Of a stretch of 64,000 nt of DNA, positions 19,378 to 32,021 are shown in pieces. Position 1 is the stretch's first letter. The number at the start of each line of letters is the position of its first letter. The translations under genes and the position numbers were made by a program. Source of the stretch: Axinella damicornis. Its lineage: Eukaryota; Porifera; Demospongiae; Axinellida; Axinellidae. A model generated the notes under the pieces. That model was not told the origin of the DNA. It was given only the letters and a program-made list of their open reading frames with translations, and ran no database searches. The stretch spans positions 2,694,511 through 2,758,510 of the forward strand of contig OZ007515.1 of the NCBI GenBank assembly GCA_963931865.1. Reading direction: 5' to 3'.

Positions 19378-22300
19378 CTAGTGATCACTTGCATCAATCA
19401 CCTTCTCCGCGTTACTTGTAACAGCCAAATCAGAAGTGAGCTCTTGGTCAGAAACAATGGTGCCACTACCCTCTGGAGATCGTTCAAACTCTATGTATAC
19501 GTTGGAGGTGTCGTTCTGAAGTTCTTCTGTACAGGTCTCATCGCTTGGCTTTGCATCTTCCACATCACGATCAAGCGTAACTGCATCTGACTCAGCAATA
19601 TCTACTTTTGTATCTTCAACGGCAGGACTGATATGCAATGTGGTTTCCTCGACCAGCTTTGTCACCTCTTCCATGGGTACGCTATTCCCATTTTCCATAG
19701 CCAGGAAACGTGTTTCTCCATTAACTCTTTTGTCAAGCGGGATGCTCTCACGTTGCGACAATTCTTCATCCTCTCCCTGTAGAAACTTGTGGAATGCACC
19801 AGCGTACTTTGTGATAGATGACCCAACACGCTTTGGCTTTTTGCTCCCACTGTTCAGCAAGTTCCTCTTTGTGTACCAAGCAACTCCTGAAATGATTGCA
19901 GAAGGAACCAAGGAAAAAAAGATACCTGCCAGTGTGCCTGTGCTTGTTCCAGCCCGCACAAAGCTCAAGTACACGATTATCACCAAAGAAACAATGCCAA
20001 AGAATACCAAAAAGACGAATGCCTGAAGAATGAGAGTGAAACGCTCTTGTGATGTTGAGTCCTTCATGTGCTCACTGATGTGGATCAAGTGGGCAATAAA
20101 GATGATCAGACAGAAGAAAGTGGATGCCATGAGAGTAACAAATGCGATTGAGGGAACTGGATTTCTGAGGCAGACAATTATAACTGGCACGATTGATGCT
20201 GCAACTAGCTGCAGAAATATCATAAGTACCCAGATGGCTAAAGTATGGATTGATTTTCGCAAGAATGCCAGTCCAGACCCATTCCCACAGCATTTACAAC
20301 ATTGGCAGAAACAGATAAAGTGTGATATGATGAAGGGGATGTAAAGCTTGTCGTTTTTTGGAGTAGCAATTGCAACTATCAGTTCCAAGAGCACAAGCCC
20401 AAGAGTTGTACCATCACTGATGATTCGGTAGGTCAGAGCATTGGGTGAAATGTTGCTAATGATGTTAATACCAAGGTAGAGTACAACATTCCCAAGTATC
20501 AGCACGGCATTTGCAAGAAAGGCCAGAAAGAAATTGGCCCAGTAGATGGATACCACCGAAGAATTTTCTTGGTCTTCCAAGTCACTGAGAGCAGCATAAA
20601 ATGCTGTGACAAGTCTCATAATAATTAGGGCAATAACAACATTCATTAAGACTTGACCGGCCGTGAGGAGAGGTAGCAGTATTCCACCTGTCGGAGTTGC
20701 ACCGGATTCAAGAAAAGCATACCCCCTGTGGTCCAAATCAAGTTCAAAGTCCACTAAGCTGGCACGCCTCACTGCATATAGCCGGAGCTGCAGACAGTAA
20801 AAAAAAATCACTTATGAGCACTTTGCCTTTATGATGCATGGATATAATTATAGCTAGGACGGAACTCAGAAGAATACAATACGGAGAGAATTCTCCCCTT
20901 AGGCATGTAATTTTGAGTACTCGTCTCTTAGTACAAGGAAAGACCCCATGCACAAGGCATGCACATTACTGCGTTAGTTGCACCATAAATGAAGTTTGAC
21001 ACTTGCATTATCACTGTGCATGCAAGGTTCCCAGAAAGACAGTATTGGCAGGATACACTGTATAACAAACTGTTTGTTTGACCACGTGCACATAGTGCAC
21101 AATGTGCACAGTACAAGAGTGCATGAAGACATCATCGTCATTGCGGCGTGAAGACGATGATGTCATCTGCGCTCTTGCACAGTACCAGGTTGCAGACAAG
21201 TGCATGTGCATGGTAACTCAATCAGCTACAGCAGAGAAGAAGCTGTCCCATAGAGCATATAATTATAGTGATCTAACAATGTTACATGTGAAGACAGTGG
21301 GGATAGCTCAGTTGCAATCCGCACTGCACTCTCATTTGTGTACCATCAGCAGAGGTGTGCCGCTAAGGATATTGCTTGTAATAATACGAATAGTGGTACT
21401 GGTAGTATCTAACAATCTAACAATGTAACATCTAACAATGTAACATGTAACATCTAACAATGTTACATGTGAAGACAGTGGGGATAGCTCAGTTGCAATC
21501 CGCACTGCACTCTCATTTGTGTACCATCAGCAGAGGTGTGCCGCTAAGGATATTGCTTGTAATAATACGAATAGTGGTACTGGTAGTATGCATGTTCAGG
21601 CCCGTAGGAAGCAATTTTAGTTTGGTCAGGCGGAGAGTGCTTTGAGCGATGAAATCATGGCGGCGCAATGGCGCGCGCAGCGCACCAACCGAGAAGCGAA
21701 GCAAGTGCGTGAAGCGCATCACATATATAGGGGGGTCAGGGGGCCCTCCCCCAGGAAAATTTTGAATTTTAGACCTTCTGAGATCGTTTCTGGTGCAATC
21801 TTGCGATGATTCAACAACTTGCTAGCCAGACTGAGCATATTATTGGTCCGGCGGCCGCCGCACCTGCCACACCTACTCCTATGGCCCTGATGTTACAGCT
21901 GTGACAGTGTTTGTAATGCCATAAATATGTTTTCCTTACACTGGAACAAAAGTGGTACAGAATTTCCTGTACACTTTCAGGAAGCTTTCCCGAAAATTTA
22001 ATTGTGGGAAACCTACAGGAAAGTGCACTGCCCTATACTGTACTACACTGTACCTGTTCTTCCTGTGTTAGATTGGGAGGTAATTTCTTTCCTACATACA
22101 CATTTCCTCCTTGGTTTCCTACACTATACAAAACATGTTTGTATTGTTTACAGACATGGTCCATGGGATGATAGTATGAAGAACATACAGACAACCCAGC
22201 AAAGAATGGTTTCTCAAACCAGCAACATGAACATACTACCTGCCAAAAATTATACATTCTTTTTTGTAGTAGATATATACATAATATTCCAGGGAAGTGA

Positions 22301-23603
22301 ACAAATCGGTTGGTTTGTTTCCACACTCACCATCCAGACATCCAGTGACATTTCTAAGCGTGATACCGAAGTGATTTTGCTACTAGGCTTATTGTGCTTG
22401 AGGAATGAAGCTGTAGACCCACAACAGTATATTGGCATCACAATCTCTCCACTGTGCTAAACACTTCCTGGTACTATACATAGTGTGCATTCAATTCCCT
22501 TTGAAAAATAGCAGCTGGTGTGTGAGGTGGTTGAAAGGAGAATATAAAGAAGCTGATTGAGTCAAGCCGGTTATGGAATATTGATTATCAGCAGTTTAGC
22601 AATGGGGTCACACAGCCACAAGCAGTTTTGGGACGGTCTTACATTTTCAGACTATGGCAACCCCCGAGTCCAATACGCAGTAGCTACATGGGTTGAACAG
22701 GTAATGATAATATATTATCAACGAGCTCTGCTGCAGTTTGATTTGATAATGCAATGTTCTGGAATTGAAATTAAGCTCAGTGCATTGAGCCACTCGTCCG
22801 CTTCCACATATTAGGTCAACGCAAGCCGAATAACAAAAAACACTGGGAATAAGGCTATATAGATTTGGCTATATACATGATGATGTCACAGCCTGGTTTC
22901 CTCTAACCAGTGTAGTGTGCTTAACACGATAATTTTTGCTATTGTAGTGACTTACCCAGGGTACTATGTCCCCCCAGGCCTCCAGCAATGCGTCTTCACT
23001 GGGAATGCAGTGCAGTGATGGGATGATCAGACTGAATTGCACCTCATTGGACTGGACTGATGTGGAGTTTCCACGTATGGTGCTCCCCTGTAAATTGAAT
23101 ATGGTTCTAGTGTCAAAAGAGTTAAATGCAGCTGTAGCATATGCAACGAAGTTCACATCTTGAAGCAAGTCGAGGTTCTCCCTTTCAATCACAAAGTTGA
23201 TGACAGTTCGGCTCCACTGATGTCTCCATCTCCATGCCATACTTGTGCAGTTGTAGTCCACACAAAGTTGATCCACAGGTGGTAGTGCGAGAATGTTCGA
23301 ACTTCGATACCGGAAATCCTCGTCAGTGCATTGTACACTGGGTACATTAAGTACAGTCACTGTGGTACGAACATCCAGCAAGAGTGGTGATATGGTTCCA
23401 ATGGGAAAGAAAGCCCTCTGAAGTGCATATGGTACATCTGAATTGTTTACAAATGCCGACTCCAGGGCGCTGAAGAAGTAAGCGCACACATTCTCATTTG
23501 GCAGCCCACAAGTGCCCAGAGTGGGGGCTGCAGAGCTGACTTGCACGACAGAGATGCAGGTACATACCACAATGAGGACCCAGTGAACAGCAGTCCTCTC
23601 CAT
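19378..23603 (-). CDS. Signal peptide, ectodomain and seven-helix membrane protein, copy A
   Basis: Exon 1 is 22956-23603 (216 codons) and exon 2 is 19378-20787 (469 codons plus stop); the join is phase 0 across GTAAGT and TGCAG. The product is about 685 aa. It opens with a signal peptide (VHWVLIVVCTCISVVQV), followed by an ectodomain of roughly 185 residues with about seven Cys and three N-glycosylation sites (NNSD, NCTS, GNSTS). Exon 2 has about seven hydrophobic helices, a Cys cluster in one loop (CQCCKCCGNG, possibly acylated) and an acidic tail of about 150 residues. The order signal peptide, ectodomain, seven helices, tail is receptor-like, but I see no GPCR family signature and do not recognise the protein. 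The acceptor TTTCAG just before the ATG hints at a 5'UTR intron. A tandem paralogue lies at 25900-30394. Confidence 0.85.
21115..21176. mobile_element. Foldback element with 9-bp duplication, second family
   Basis: A 62-bp hairpin AAGAGTGCATGAAGAC...CTGCGCTCTT with arms GACATCATCGTC / GACGATGATGTC. Perfect flanks GCACAGTAC at 21106-21114 and 21177-21185. A related hairpin without a clear duplication lies at 28453-28493. It is in the intron of copy A. Confidence 0.9.
21271..21408 (+). repeat. 138-bp direct repeat, first copy (second 21452-21589)
   Basis: The two copies look identical and are separated by 43 bp of ATCTAACAATGTAAC-like short repeats. Each holds GGGGATAGCTCAGTTG, which resembles a tRNA D-arm (A-box), so the unit may come from a SINE; no B-box is clear. 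Confidence 0.85.
21452..21589 (+). repeat. 138-bp direct repeat, second copy
   Basis: Same sequence as 21271-21408, in the same orientation. Confidence 0.85.
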
Positions 23604-25095
23604 TGCCAGCTGAAATGGTACAAGATAAAAATTATCCAACTGGCCTAGTGTGTGTCAATCTGGGAAAAAAGTGATTTCACACTTGCATGGCGCTTACTTT
23701 CATCAAAGAAGTGAGGGTTTCCAAGCTGATCCACTTGCCAGTGAAACTGCACCCCTGCTCGGTAGACTCTGCATGTCCTCTACAATTAATAAGACAGCTG
23801 CCACAAAACTACACTCAGCTGATCTGCCCTTCCAGGAAATCAGATAAATCCTGTTCCTGTGTACCTAGCACCTACTTATTGGTCATTACTCTCAGCATAA
23901 TTATATTATGGTTACCCCAAGTATAGTGAAGCCATAAGAGGACTCCTACTTGAGGAAATGGTGCTATGATTTGTGAATACAAGCACTTTATACAGCTACA
24001 TACACAATAAATGCCCATGGAGCCTACTAGCTACACTGCTTGACCACTATAGGTCCTCCAACAGACATACAGATGGGTAAACAATTAAGCTAAGTCACGT
24101 ACCTATAATTACGAAATGTTAGAAGTGAGGCTACACAACATTTGTGGTTGTGGATACATTTTTCGACCACCACAGTGGAGGAGGCACTGAGATGCAACTA
24201 GGGTGACCAGAGTCTGGTTAAAACAACCCTTCTCATTTTTCTCTGTGTGAACGCATCAAGTACAAATGGAACATTAGGCACAAATCCCAGTTGGCACCCC
24301 CCAAAGTAGGAATCATTGCAAAAGAAAGTTCTGTTTTTCAAATTTGAGGCAAAGGGGGTGTATGATTCTTAACGCATTCAAACATTAAGACGTGCGTAAT
24401 GTTCCGTTTTTGCTGGATGTGTTCACACATGAAGGAGTGCATAATGACGTTAATATTATTATTGATAACTAGCAATCCCCCCTCTCCTCAAGCAACCCAA
24501 CACCCTACATCCTTCATCTCACCCGGTGGTATTGTTGTGACCCATGGCACTGTATTAAATGGCAATCGCAGAATCGCGATGCTTCCACATTAGCAATGTA
24601 AAGGGCGTGGTCAATGATACGCATCCTCAGAAGCATGACATATGTGTGAGAACCATATTATTATGCACTCCTGCTATGGCAGGTATTATAAGGCAGCAGT
24701 TTAGCATATTGACAAGCCGCACACTAGCAGATAGATGCTATCATTCGGTTCTGAACCAGCAGATGGAGGAGTTTGATGGAATGGTGAGATGATGGCTGGC
24801 CTACATAATATTATAATCTTTTCATATAATTCAATTAAACTGTGGCATGGTATATAGCTAGCTACTATCATCTGCAGTCATTGGCTTGGTAGAGACTGGT
24901 CACAGCAGAAGAAGGAGTGTTAAGCGCCAAGCTGCCAGGGGTAAAACTAAAAATAAATGCCCTCTGAGCAACAATATTAATAGCCGCAATACAATTGTAG
25001 CAATGTTAACCCCTGAGAACAAATTAAACTGGTGGGATGGTTAATCTGACCTCCCATGGGTGTATGACTGTACGTACACATATATAGTGCAGACC
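23604..25095. other. Region between the membrane-protein genes, left part, no gene seen
   Basis: It lies 5' of copy A exon 1 and 3' of copy B. No coding region with splice support and no clear terminal repeats were found. Confidence 0.5.
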
Positions 25096-25372
25096 TAGTC
25101 TGGTGCATGCCCAGACGTCCACGCCCACTGGGGTGTGGATGTCTGGGCATGAGACTATAGTGCAGACGTCCATGCCCACTGGGGGTGTGGATGTCTGGGC
25201 ATGAGACTAGTGCAGACGTCCACGCCCACTGGGGGTGTGAATGTCTGGGCATGAGACTAGTGCAGACGTCCACACCCACTGGGGGTGTGGATGTCTGGGC
25301 ATGAGACTAGTGCAGACGTCCACGCCCACTGGGGGTGTGGATGTCTGGGCATGAGACTAGTGCAGACCATGC
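25096..25372. repeat. Tandem array of a hairpin unit, about 50 bp x 5
   Basis: Unit GTGCAGACGTCCACGCCCAC...GTCTGGGCATGAGACTA, repeated about five times. The first unit is a complete foldback (TAGTCTGG...GCCCAGACGTCC / GGATGTCTGGGC...GAGACTA). Each unit can fold, since ACGTCCAC-GCCCA pairs with the later TGGGG-GTGGATGT. Confidence 0.9.
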
Positions 25373-25899
25373 AGTGCTATGGTTCGTTATTGCGATGTCA
25401 TTGTCATCGATCTCACCCTCTTAATTTATTTTTTCATTCTGGAATCCATTTTTCATTCCAGCAAGCAGAGGTTACCATGAGTTCAAGGTAATGATTATAA
25501 CAGCTGCATAATTTTGATTACAGTGTAATCAAAAAATAGTGGTTGACGTTTGACTAGCTACATTGCCAAGTACAAGTATGCACTTGCTAACCTGATATGC
25601 AGAATCAGATGACTATAGGGCTCAGAACCAGAGTGGTCTAACCCAAAATCATGCAAGTACAGTACTGGAAATTGATGAATTGCACAAAAATGGAGTAATA
25701 AATATGCATAATTATATATATGAGCATATGACCAAAATGTTTATATTCTTGAAATTTCAGCAGCTCCTGAAACACATTTTCTCGAGTTTATGGGGGCTAG
25801 TTCAATGTTTGTGGGTTAGCCCACTATATATGGTTTCAGCCCTTCAATTATTTAAAGACGTATACAAAGTCAAGTCATTGGAGTCTTTACATAAATATA

Positions 25900-28800
25900 T
25901 CACATTCCAGAGTTAAGAACTACTTCTATTTCCAACTCCATATTGCTTGTTGTAAATACCGACTCAGAAGTGAGCGCTTGGTTAGTAACGACAGTGCCAC
26001 TGCCCTCTGGAGCTTTCTCAAATTCTGTGGCGACGCTTCCATTTGGTACAACTTCTGTAAAGGCCATGTCTTGGGGTTCTTTTGGCAATGCATCTTGCAC
26101 ATTAAGCATGACAGTTTCTGGTACATCAGCATCTGGTACGTCAGCACCTGGTTTGGTAACGATGATGCCACTATCCCCTGGACTTTGGGCAAATTCTATA
26201 ATGGCACTGGCGGTTTGCGGAACTTCATATTCTTCCGTAAAGGTCTTGTCTTGGCACTCATTTGGCGATGCATCTTGCACATTAAGCACGACTGTGTCTG
26301 TGTCTGGTTCATCAGCTCCTAGTTTAGCATCTTCAGGAATTTCAAGGTTTACTTTGTCGTCGCTCTTGCTGGATGGGATATCGGGGTTTTCATGGTGTGG
26401 CGATTCTTCATACTCATCTTGTAGAATCTTGTGGAATGCACCAGCATACTTTTTGATAAATGAACCAACACGCTTCGAATTATTGGGCTTCTCTAGCTTT
26501 TTACTTCCACTGTTCAGCAAGTTTTTCTTTGTGTACCAAGCAACTCCTGAGATGATTGCAGAAGGAACCAAGGAAACAAATATCCCTCCCAGTGTGCCTG
26601 TGCTTGTTCCAGCCCGCACAAAGCTCAAGTAGATGATTATAACCAATGAAACAATGCCAAAGAACACCAAAAAGACGAATGCCTGAAGAATGAGAGTGAA
26701 ACGCTCTTGTGTTGTCGATTCCTTCATGCGCTCACTGATGTGGATCAAATGGGCAATAAAGATGATTAGACAGAAGAAAGTGGATGCCATGAGAGTAACA
26801 AAAGCAATCGAGGGAACCGGATCTCTGAGGCAGACAATTATTAGTGGTATAATTGATGCTGCAGCAAGTTGCAGAAAAATCATAAGTACCCAGATGGCAA
26901 AAGTATGAATTGATTTTCGCAAGAATGCCAGTCCAGATCCATTCCCACAGCATTTAAAGCACTGACAGCAACATATAAGCTGTGATATGATGAAGGGGAT
27001 GTATAGCTTGTCGTTTTTTGGAGTAGCAAGTGCAACTATTAGTTCCAAGAGCACAAGCCCAAGAGTTGTACCATCACTGATGATTCGGTAGGTCAGAGCA
27101 TCGGGTGAAATATCGCTAATGATGTTAATGTCGAGGTACAGTACAACGTTCCCAAGTATCAGCACGGCATTTGCAAGAAAGGCCAGAAAGAAATTAGCCC
27201 AGTAGATGGATACCACTGATGAACCTTCTTGGTTTTCTGAGTTGCTGAGATTAGCATAATATGCTGTAACAAGTCTCATAATAATCAGAGCAATAGCAAC
27301 ATTCATTAAGACTTGACCGGCCGTGAGGACAAGCAGTATTGCATCTGTTGGAGTTTCACCAGATTCAAAGTAAGCATACCCCCTGTGGTCCACATCCAGC
27401 TCAAATTCTGACAAGTCAGCACGCCTCACTGCATATAGTTCGAGCTGCAGAAACATTTAAAAAAACAAAACCAACTTGTAAGCACTTATGATGGATAGGT
27501 GTCAAAGAAGGAAGGAACTTAGAGAACATATGGAGAGAACTCCCACCTTAGGCTCATAATTGCTAGAGTTGGGCCATTTACCTAACGGTATACGCTTCAG
27601 GGCCTAATATTTCAAAGCCATACTTCCGGGCCCTAGCCTGGTACATGCTCATGAGGCATGTACAAGCCATTACAACTGAGTCTGCTAGGTGAGCATTGCT
27701 GCATGCTGCTTGACACTATACACGGCAAATGCTTTGATCTCAGACTACTAGAACTGAGTTGACAGGTTGAGCAAACACACTCATGGTGTCACATATGCAC
27801 AATGCATGCTGATCCAGCCACTACACATGTAGGAGATGGCTTGCATACATGGACAGCTATCAGTATTCATAACACCAGATGAATGCAGTGCATGACTATA
27901 TATGGCTTAACCGCTGTTGTGTTACAGTTGCTCCCATTTCTGCTGCTCCCGTCTGTCATGAAATAATTGTTGGCATCGAGTCAAAGGGCCACAGGCCCGA
28001 GGGCGAGTGCCAATATTATGATCTATGTCATGCCAGACATTGTGGTATGTGCCATATAGGCATATAGCGGTACCTTTGAACTGGTTCTAATGTGAACTCC
28101 ACAATCCACATCTCCTTCATATGAAGAGGCGTTTCTAAAATATACCAGTTATATAACTGTATCGGTTCTGGAAACTTCATAGTTTGACAGCTTAGCTATA
28201 TGCTCTAAGGGCTAGTTATTGCATGAGTGTATGCAAGGGATATACATGTCAAATAATGAGTCAAAGGGCCACAGGCCCGAGGGCGCGTGCCAATATTTTA
28301 TGATCTATGTCATACCGACATTGTGGTATGTGCCATATAGGCATATAGTGATACCTTTGAAGTTGTAGGGTATCATGCAACAAAGTAATAATTTATGGTG
28401 GGCATGTAATGTGAGAGACTAGGAAAGAGAACCCACAAGTGTCAATACAGACATACCAAGAGCACATGATGACAAACAATGATGTCATCATGCGCTCGAT
28501 TTAATCCGAATTCATGGTGAACCAGTTTAAGCCACCACAAGGACAGGGAGTCCCATCTCAGACAAACTTAATGCAGACATAACACAGACATATGGGATTC
28601 ATGTTGAACCAGTTTAAGCCACCGCAAGGACAGGGAGTCCCATCTCCAGAGAATAGAAACACATAAGTAGCAGCTACACACACACAGTGCACACTACATT
28701 AATAATACCACCATTCAGTTCAGAAGTGCCATATTTGAGTGGGTCAGACAAATTTAATAGTTCTGCCATAATATCGTTCTGTTTAGTGTAACAACATAAC

Positions 28801-30394
28801 AGTAGACCAAGACGCCGTTGTTATCATCACTGTCTCTTCATTGTGGTAGCTACTTCCTGATAGCTAGCTAGCTACATACGTCAAATCAATAACGATACTG
28901 CACATAGTCTCATTCCCAGGCCTCCATGCCCAGCCTTTGTCGCTTGCAAGCGACAAAAGCTGGGGCCTGGGAACAAGGCTAATTGCACATAGGTCTACTA
29001 CTAGATTCTGAACTCGCTTTTGAAAAGAGTTTCTCTACAAAGGCCACGATAATTTCTTATGCATTAGCTATATGTCAAGGTTCTGTTCTCACATTCCTTT
29101 GAAAAGTCAGCTAGTTAGTATACATAGCTAGATAGTAAAACTTCTTCAATATCTTGTCCTTGGTCACACACTATAACCTTCACCTCCAAGTTATTAAGCA
29201 AGTAAATTTGAACAACTAAGCATGATTAAAATTAATATGCAAATGGCTAGAATGTTCAAACGAATTAGAGAAAGTACAGTACACCCAGGAAATGTTAAAT
29301 TAGCATCATAAGGTGAGAAGGAATTGTGAAAGGTGAGAGGGAATTGTGATAGGTGAGAAAGGTTGGGCAAGTTTCCGAGGGAATCTCATTCCCAGGCCAC
29401 CCAGAACAAGACTATAGTGCGAAGGAGGTACCACAATTGCACCCCCGAGGTATACTATTTCTAGTCATGTTTGACAGAAACTATATGCCCACATGTGACT
29501 CCTTCAAGGATGTTTAGATCTGCAGATTGCAGTTAGCCTCATTCCCAGGCCCGATAGCTATCCCGTTTTCCGTTCCCCAGTTTGTGGTGACAATATACAG
29601 GGTAAAACAATTGCTAAACCCGACATAACACCGGAATTCCCTGCATCGGTATAGAAAGTTCTTCTATTCTATGCATGTAGTTTTTCTGTAGCCAACACCG
29701 TACATGTACTTAATGTAATCATCATTTTTGTTTTGCAGTGACTTACCCAAGGTAGTATGTCCCCCCAGGCCTCTAGCAATGCGTCTTCACTAGGAATGCA
29801 GTGCAGTGATGGGATGATCAGACTGAATTGCACCTCATTGGACTGGACTGATGTGGAATTGTCACGTATGGTGCTCCCCTGTAAGTTGAATATGGTTCTG
29901 GTGTCGAAAGAGCTAAATGCAGCTGTTGCATATGCGATAAAGTTCACATCTTGAAGCAAGTTGAGGTTCTCTCTTTCAATCACAAAGTTGATGACAGTTC
30001 GGCTCCACTGATGTCTCCATCTCCATACCATACTTGTGCAGTTGTAGTCCATACAAAGTTGATCCACAGGTGGTAGTGTGAAAATGGTCGAACTTTGATA
30101 CTGGAAATCCTCGTCAGTGCATTGTACACTGGGTACGTTGAGTACAGTCACTGTGGTACGAACATCCAGCAGGAGCGGTGATATGGTTCCAATGGGAAAG
30201 AAAGCCCTCTGAAGTGCATATGGTACATCTGAATTGTTTACAAATGCCGACTCCAGGGCGCTGAAGAAGTACGAGCACACATTCTCATTTGGCAGCCCAC
30301 AAGTGCCCAGAGTGGGGGCTGCATGGCTGACTTGCACGACAGAGATGCAGGTACATACCACAATGAGGACCCAGTGAACAGTAGTCCTCTCCAT
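25900..30394 (-). CDS. Signal peptide, ectodomain and seven-helix membrane protein, copy B
   Basis: Exon 1 is 29747-30394 (216 codons, the same length as in copy A) and exon 2 is 25900-27444 (514 codons plus stop), joined in phase 0; about 730 aa. The ectodomain and the seven hydrophobic segments are almost identical to copy A, with the same Cys pattern (GTCGLPNENVC, QCTDEDF, NCTSM, LHCIPSED). The loop cluster is CCQCFKCCGNG. The C-terminal tail is longer than in copy A because a segment beginning LNVQDA and ending near GSGTVVT/DSGIIVT occurs twice. Nothing in the frame is broken, so both copies look functional. The high exon identity with more divergent tails suggests recent duplication or gene conversion. 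Function unknown. Confidence 0.85.
27978..28080. repeat. 103-bp direct repeat, first copy (second 28260-28361)
   Basis: TCAAAGGGCCACAGGCCCGAGG through CATATAG..TACCTTTGAA. The two copies differ at a few positions and share orientation. They are in the intron of copy B. Confidence 0.85.
28260..28361. repeat. 103-bp direct repeat, second copy
   Basis: Partner of 27978-28080, with small differences (GAGGGCGCGTGCC). Confidence 0.85.
28510..28650. repeat. Direct repeat pair around AACCAGTTTAAGCCACC
   Basis: ATTCATG.TGAACCAGTTT followed by AAGGACAGGGAGTCCCATCTC occurs twice, about 85 bp apart, each with a short palindrome (GGGAGTCCC). Confidence 0.8.
28905..28981. mobile_element. Foldback element, TAGCCTCG family
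   Basis: TAGTCTCATTCCCAGGCC...GGCCTGGGAACAAGGCTA with internal TTGTCGCTTGCAAGCGACAA. Flanks ACTGCACA and ATTGCACA (one mismatch). Left-half fragments of the same family lie near 29388 and 29535. Confidence 0.85.
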
Positions 30395-31676
30395 TGCCAG
30401 CTGAAAATTAATGGTACAAACTAAGACTCGTTTAGATATACGTTTTGACTTTGTCAAGCACTAGCATTTATTATACTGTGCGGTAATACAAATTCATTAT
30501 TGGTACCAATTTAAGGATTCGTCGTGGGTCGGGGCAAATTACAGTGGAACCAGACTCAGCGACTGATTGGCCACGCCGCGGTTAACAACATCGAAATCGT
30601 GCAATTCACTTTGCATCAGATCAGAGACGCAGAGTTAGCTGCATCTAGAGCGTGAATCTTTGCTGTTTTACTTGGACTATTTGCAGATGGATACGAACTC
30701 TTCTGCTTCACATCAGAAATGAGCAAGCTTGTATGCATTTCATATTACTGTCTTGGTACGTATATTAATACAGCGTACGCGTAGAGCCATGGCAGATGAA
30801 AAATAATACTATGCGTGCATTGCGTATTACTACATCGCAGAGATTATTATGGCTTACCGTATATAATCACTGATCAGTAGTTCATGAAATAAGCGAGGGC
30901 TTCCAAACTGATCTGCTTGCGAAACTGCAAGTATTCACCTCTAGATCAAGATCTGAATGAGCTCGTGCAGTACACACTAGCTATATATAGCTGCAGACAA
31001 AAATATTATACTCTTTAGTGCCGTATTAGGCATGACTAATAACTTCACGAAGGGTATTGAATGGCAATATTAATCCTATTACCGTTTCCTCGTTCTAGCG
31101 CATAATTATTATTGCGGCTACAGCAGCAGTTTCGGAAGAGAGCGCAACATCCGCAACTACGCGCTAATTATTGTGGTAGCTATAATGAGCTCAGACAAAA
31201 ATAGGTATATATATATACCACCCTGTACGTAATGTATGTAAACTGAGGAAGCCCTCCCGTTGTCCTTCATTAAATTTTTTTGGTACTGAAAAAAAAAAAA
31301 AAAAAAAAAGACAAAAAAAAGTAAAAAAAGATAATATTATACGTATAATATTATACAGCTGCAGCAACGTGCCCATCAGTGCAGTACGCAACTACACACG
31401 CACAATAATAATTGCGGTCCACATGTCCACATGGAACAGCAATTTCTTTGTGGGTTAACTATAGCCCTGAATGACTCAGGTTGATACAGATCTCACAGGC
31501 AAGTTATAAATAGAACTCTAGTACATCTGAGTCAGCAATCAATACAATAACAACTCTGCAGCTAAGTTACAACAAAACAATAAGTCACATGTAGGTACAT
31601 ACAGTAGATGCACCTTCAATGATTTAATCCACACAATATACTGTTAAAAACGAGCGTGCCCGTGATGTGCCATTTG
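30395..31676. other. Intergenic segment, no gene seen
   Basis: It lies 5' of copy B and 3' of the formin stop. It holds an A-rich run at 31289-31327 and small AT palindromes (for example around 31331-31355). No coding region was recognised. Confidence 0.5.
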
Positions 31677-32021
31677 TTATCTTGCCGACCCCTGTGCTTG
31701 TGTGTGTAGTTTCAGTGCAGTTAACCAATCTGCAGCAAGTTCGCTACTCTCAGCTTTTAAGTACCATGTACGAGAGTCAGTCTCAATCAACAGTATTCTT
31801 GGATCTTCAGGACTGAGCTTCACCGGTACCCCATAAAGTCGAATGGTGTCACGATACTTTTGCCCCTTGCCCAAATAGTAATGTAGCTGGCTACGTTCGA
31901 GCTCAAAGTATCTCTTTTCCCATCTCTTGCCGTCCTTGGTTCTTTTTTCCAAGTTACCTTCTTTAGGTTCAAGGTTCCTACTTAGAGTGCTGATGACAGC
32001 TCGCACTGGGGCGTGAGTAGG
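31677..32021 (-). CDS. Formin, last exon: C-terminal PH domain
   Basis: 114 codons and a stop. Reads [20 protein letters not shown], then [28 protein letters not shown] and [13 protein letters not shown]: the N-terminal strands, the variable loop and the final helix with the invariant Trp of PH domains. It would place the formin C-terminus at phosphoinositide membranes. Confidence 0.9.
   Translation of the reverse strand, partial: PTHAPVRAVISTLSRNLEPKEGNLEKRTKDGKRWEKRYFELERSQLHYYLGKGQKYRDTIRLYGVPVKLSPEDPRILLIETDSRTWYLKAESSELAADWLTALKLHTQAQGSAR

Noticed and set aside
25096..25372. Regularly spaced repeats resembling a CRISPR array
   Set aside because: The units are contiguous tandem copies without unique spacers, in an animal intergenic region.
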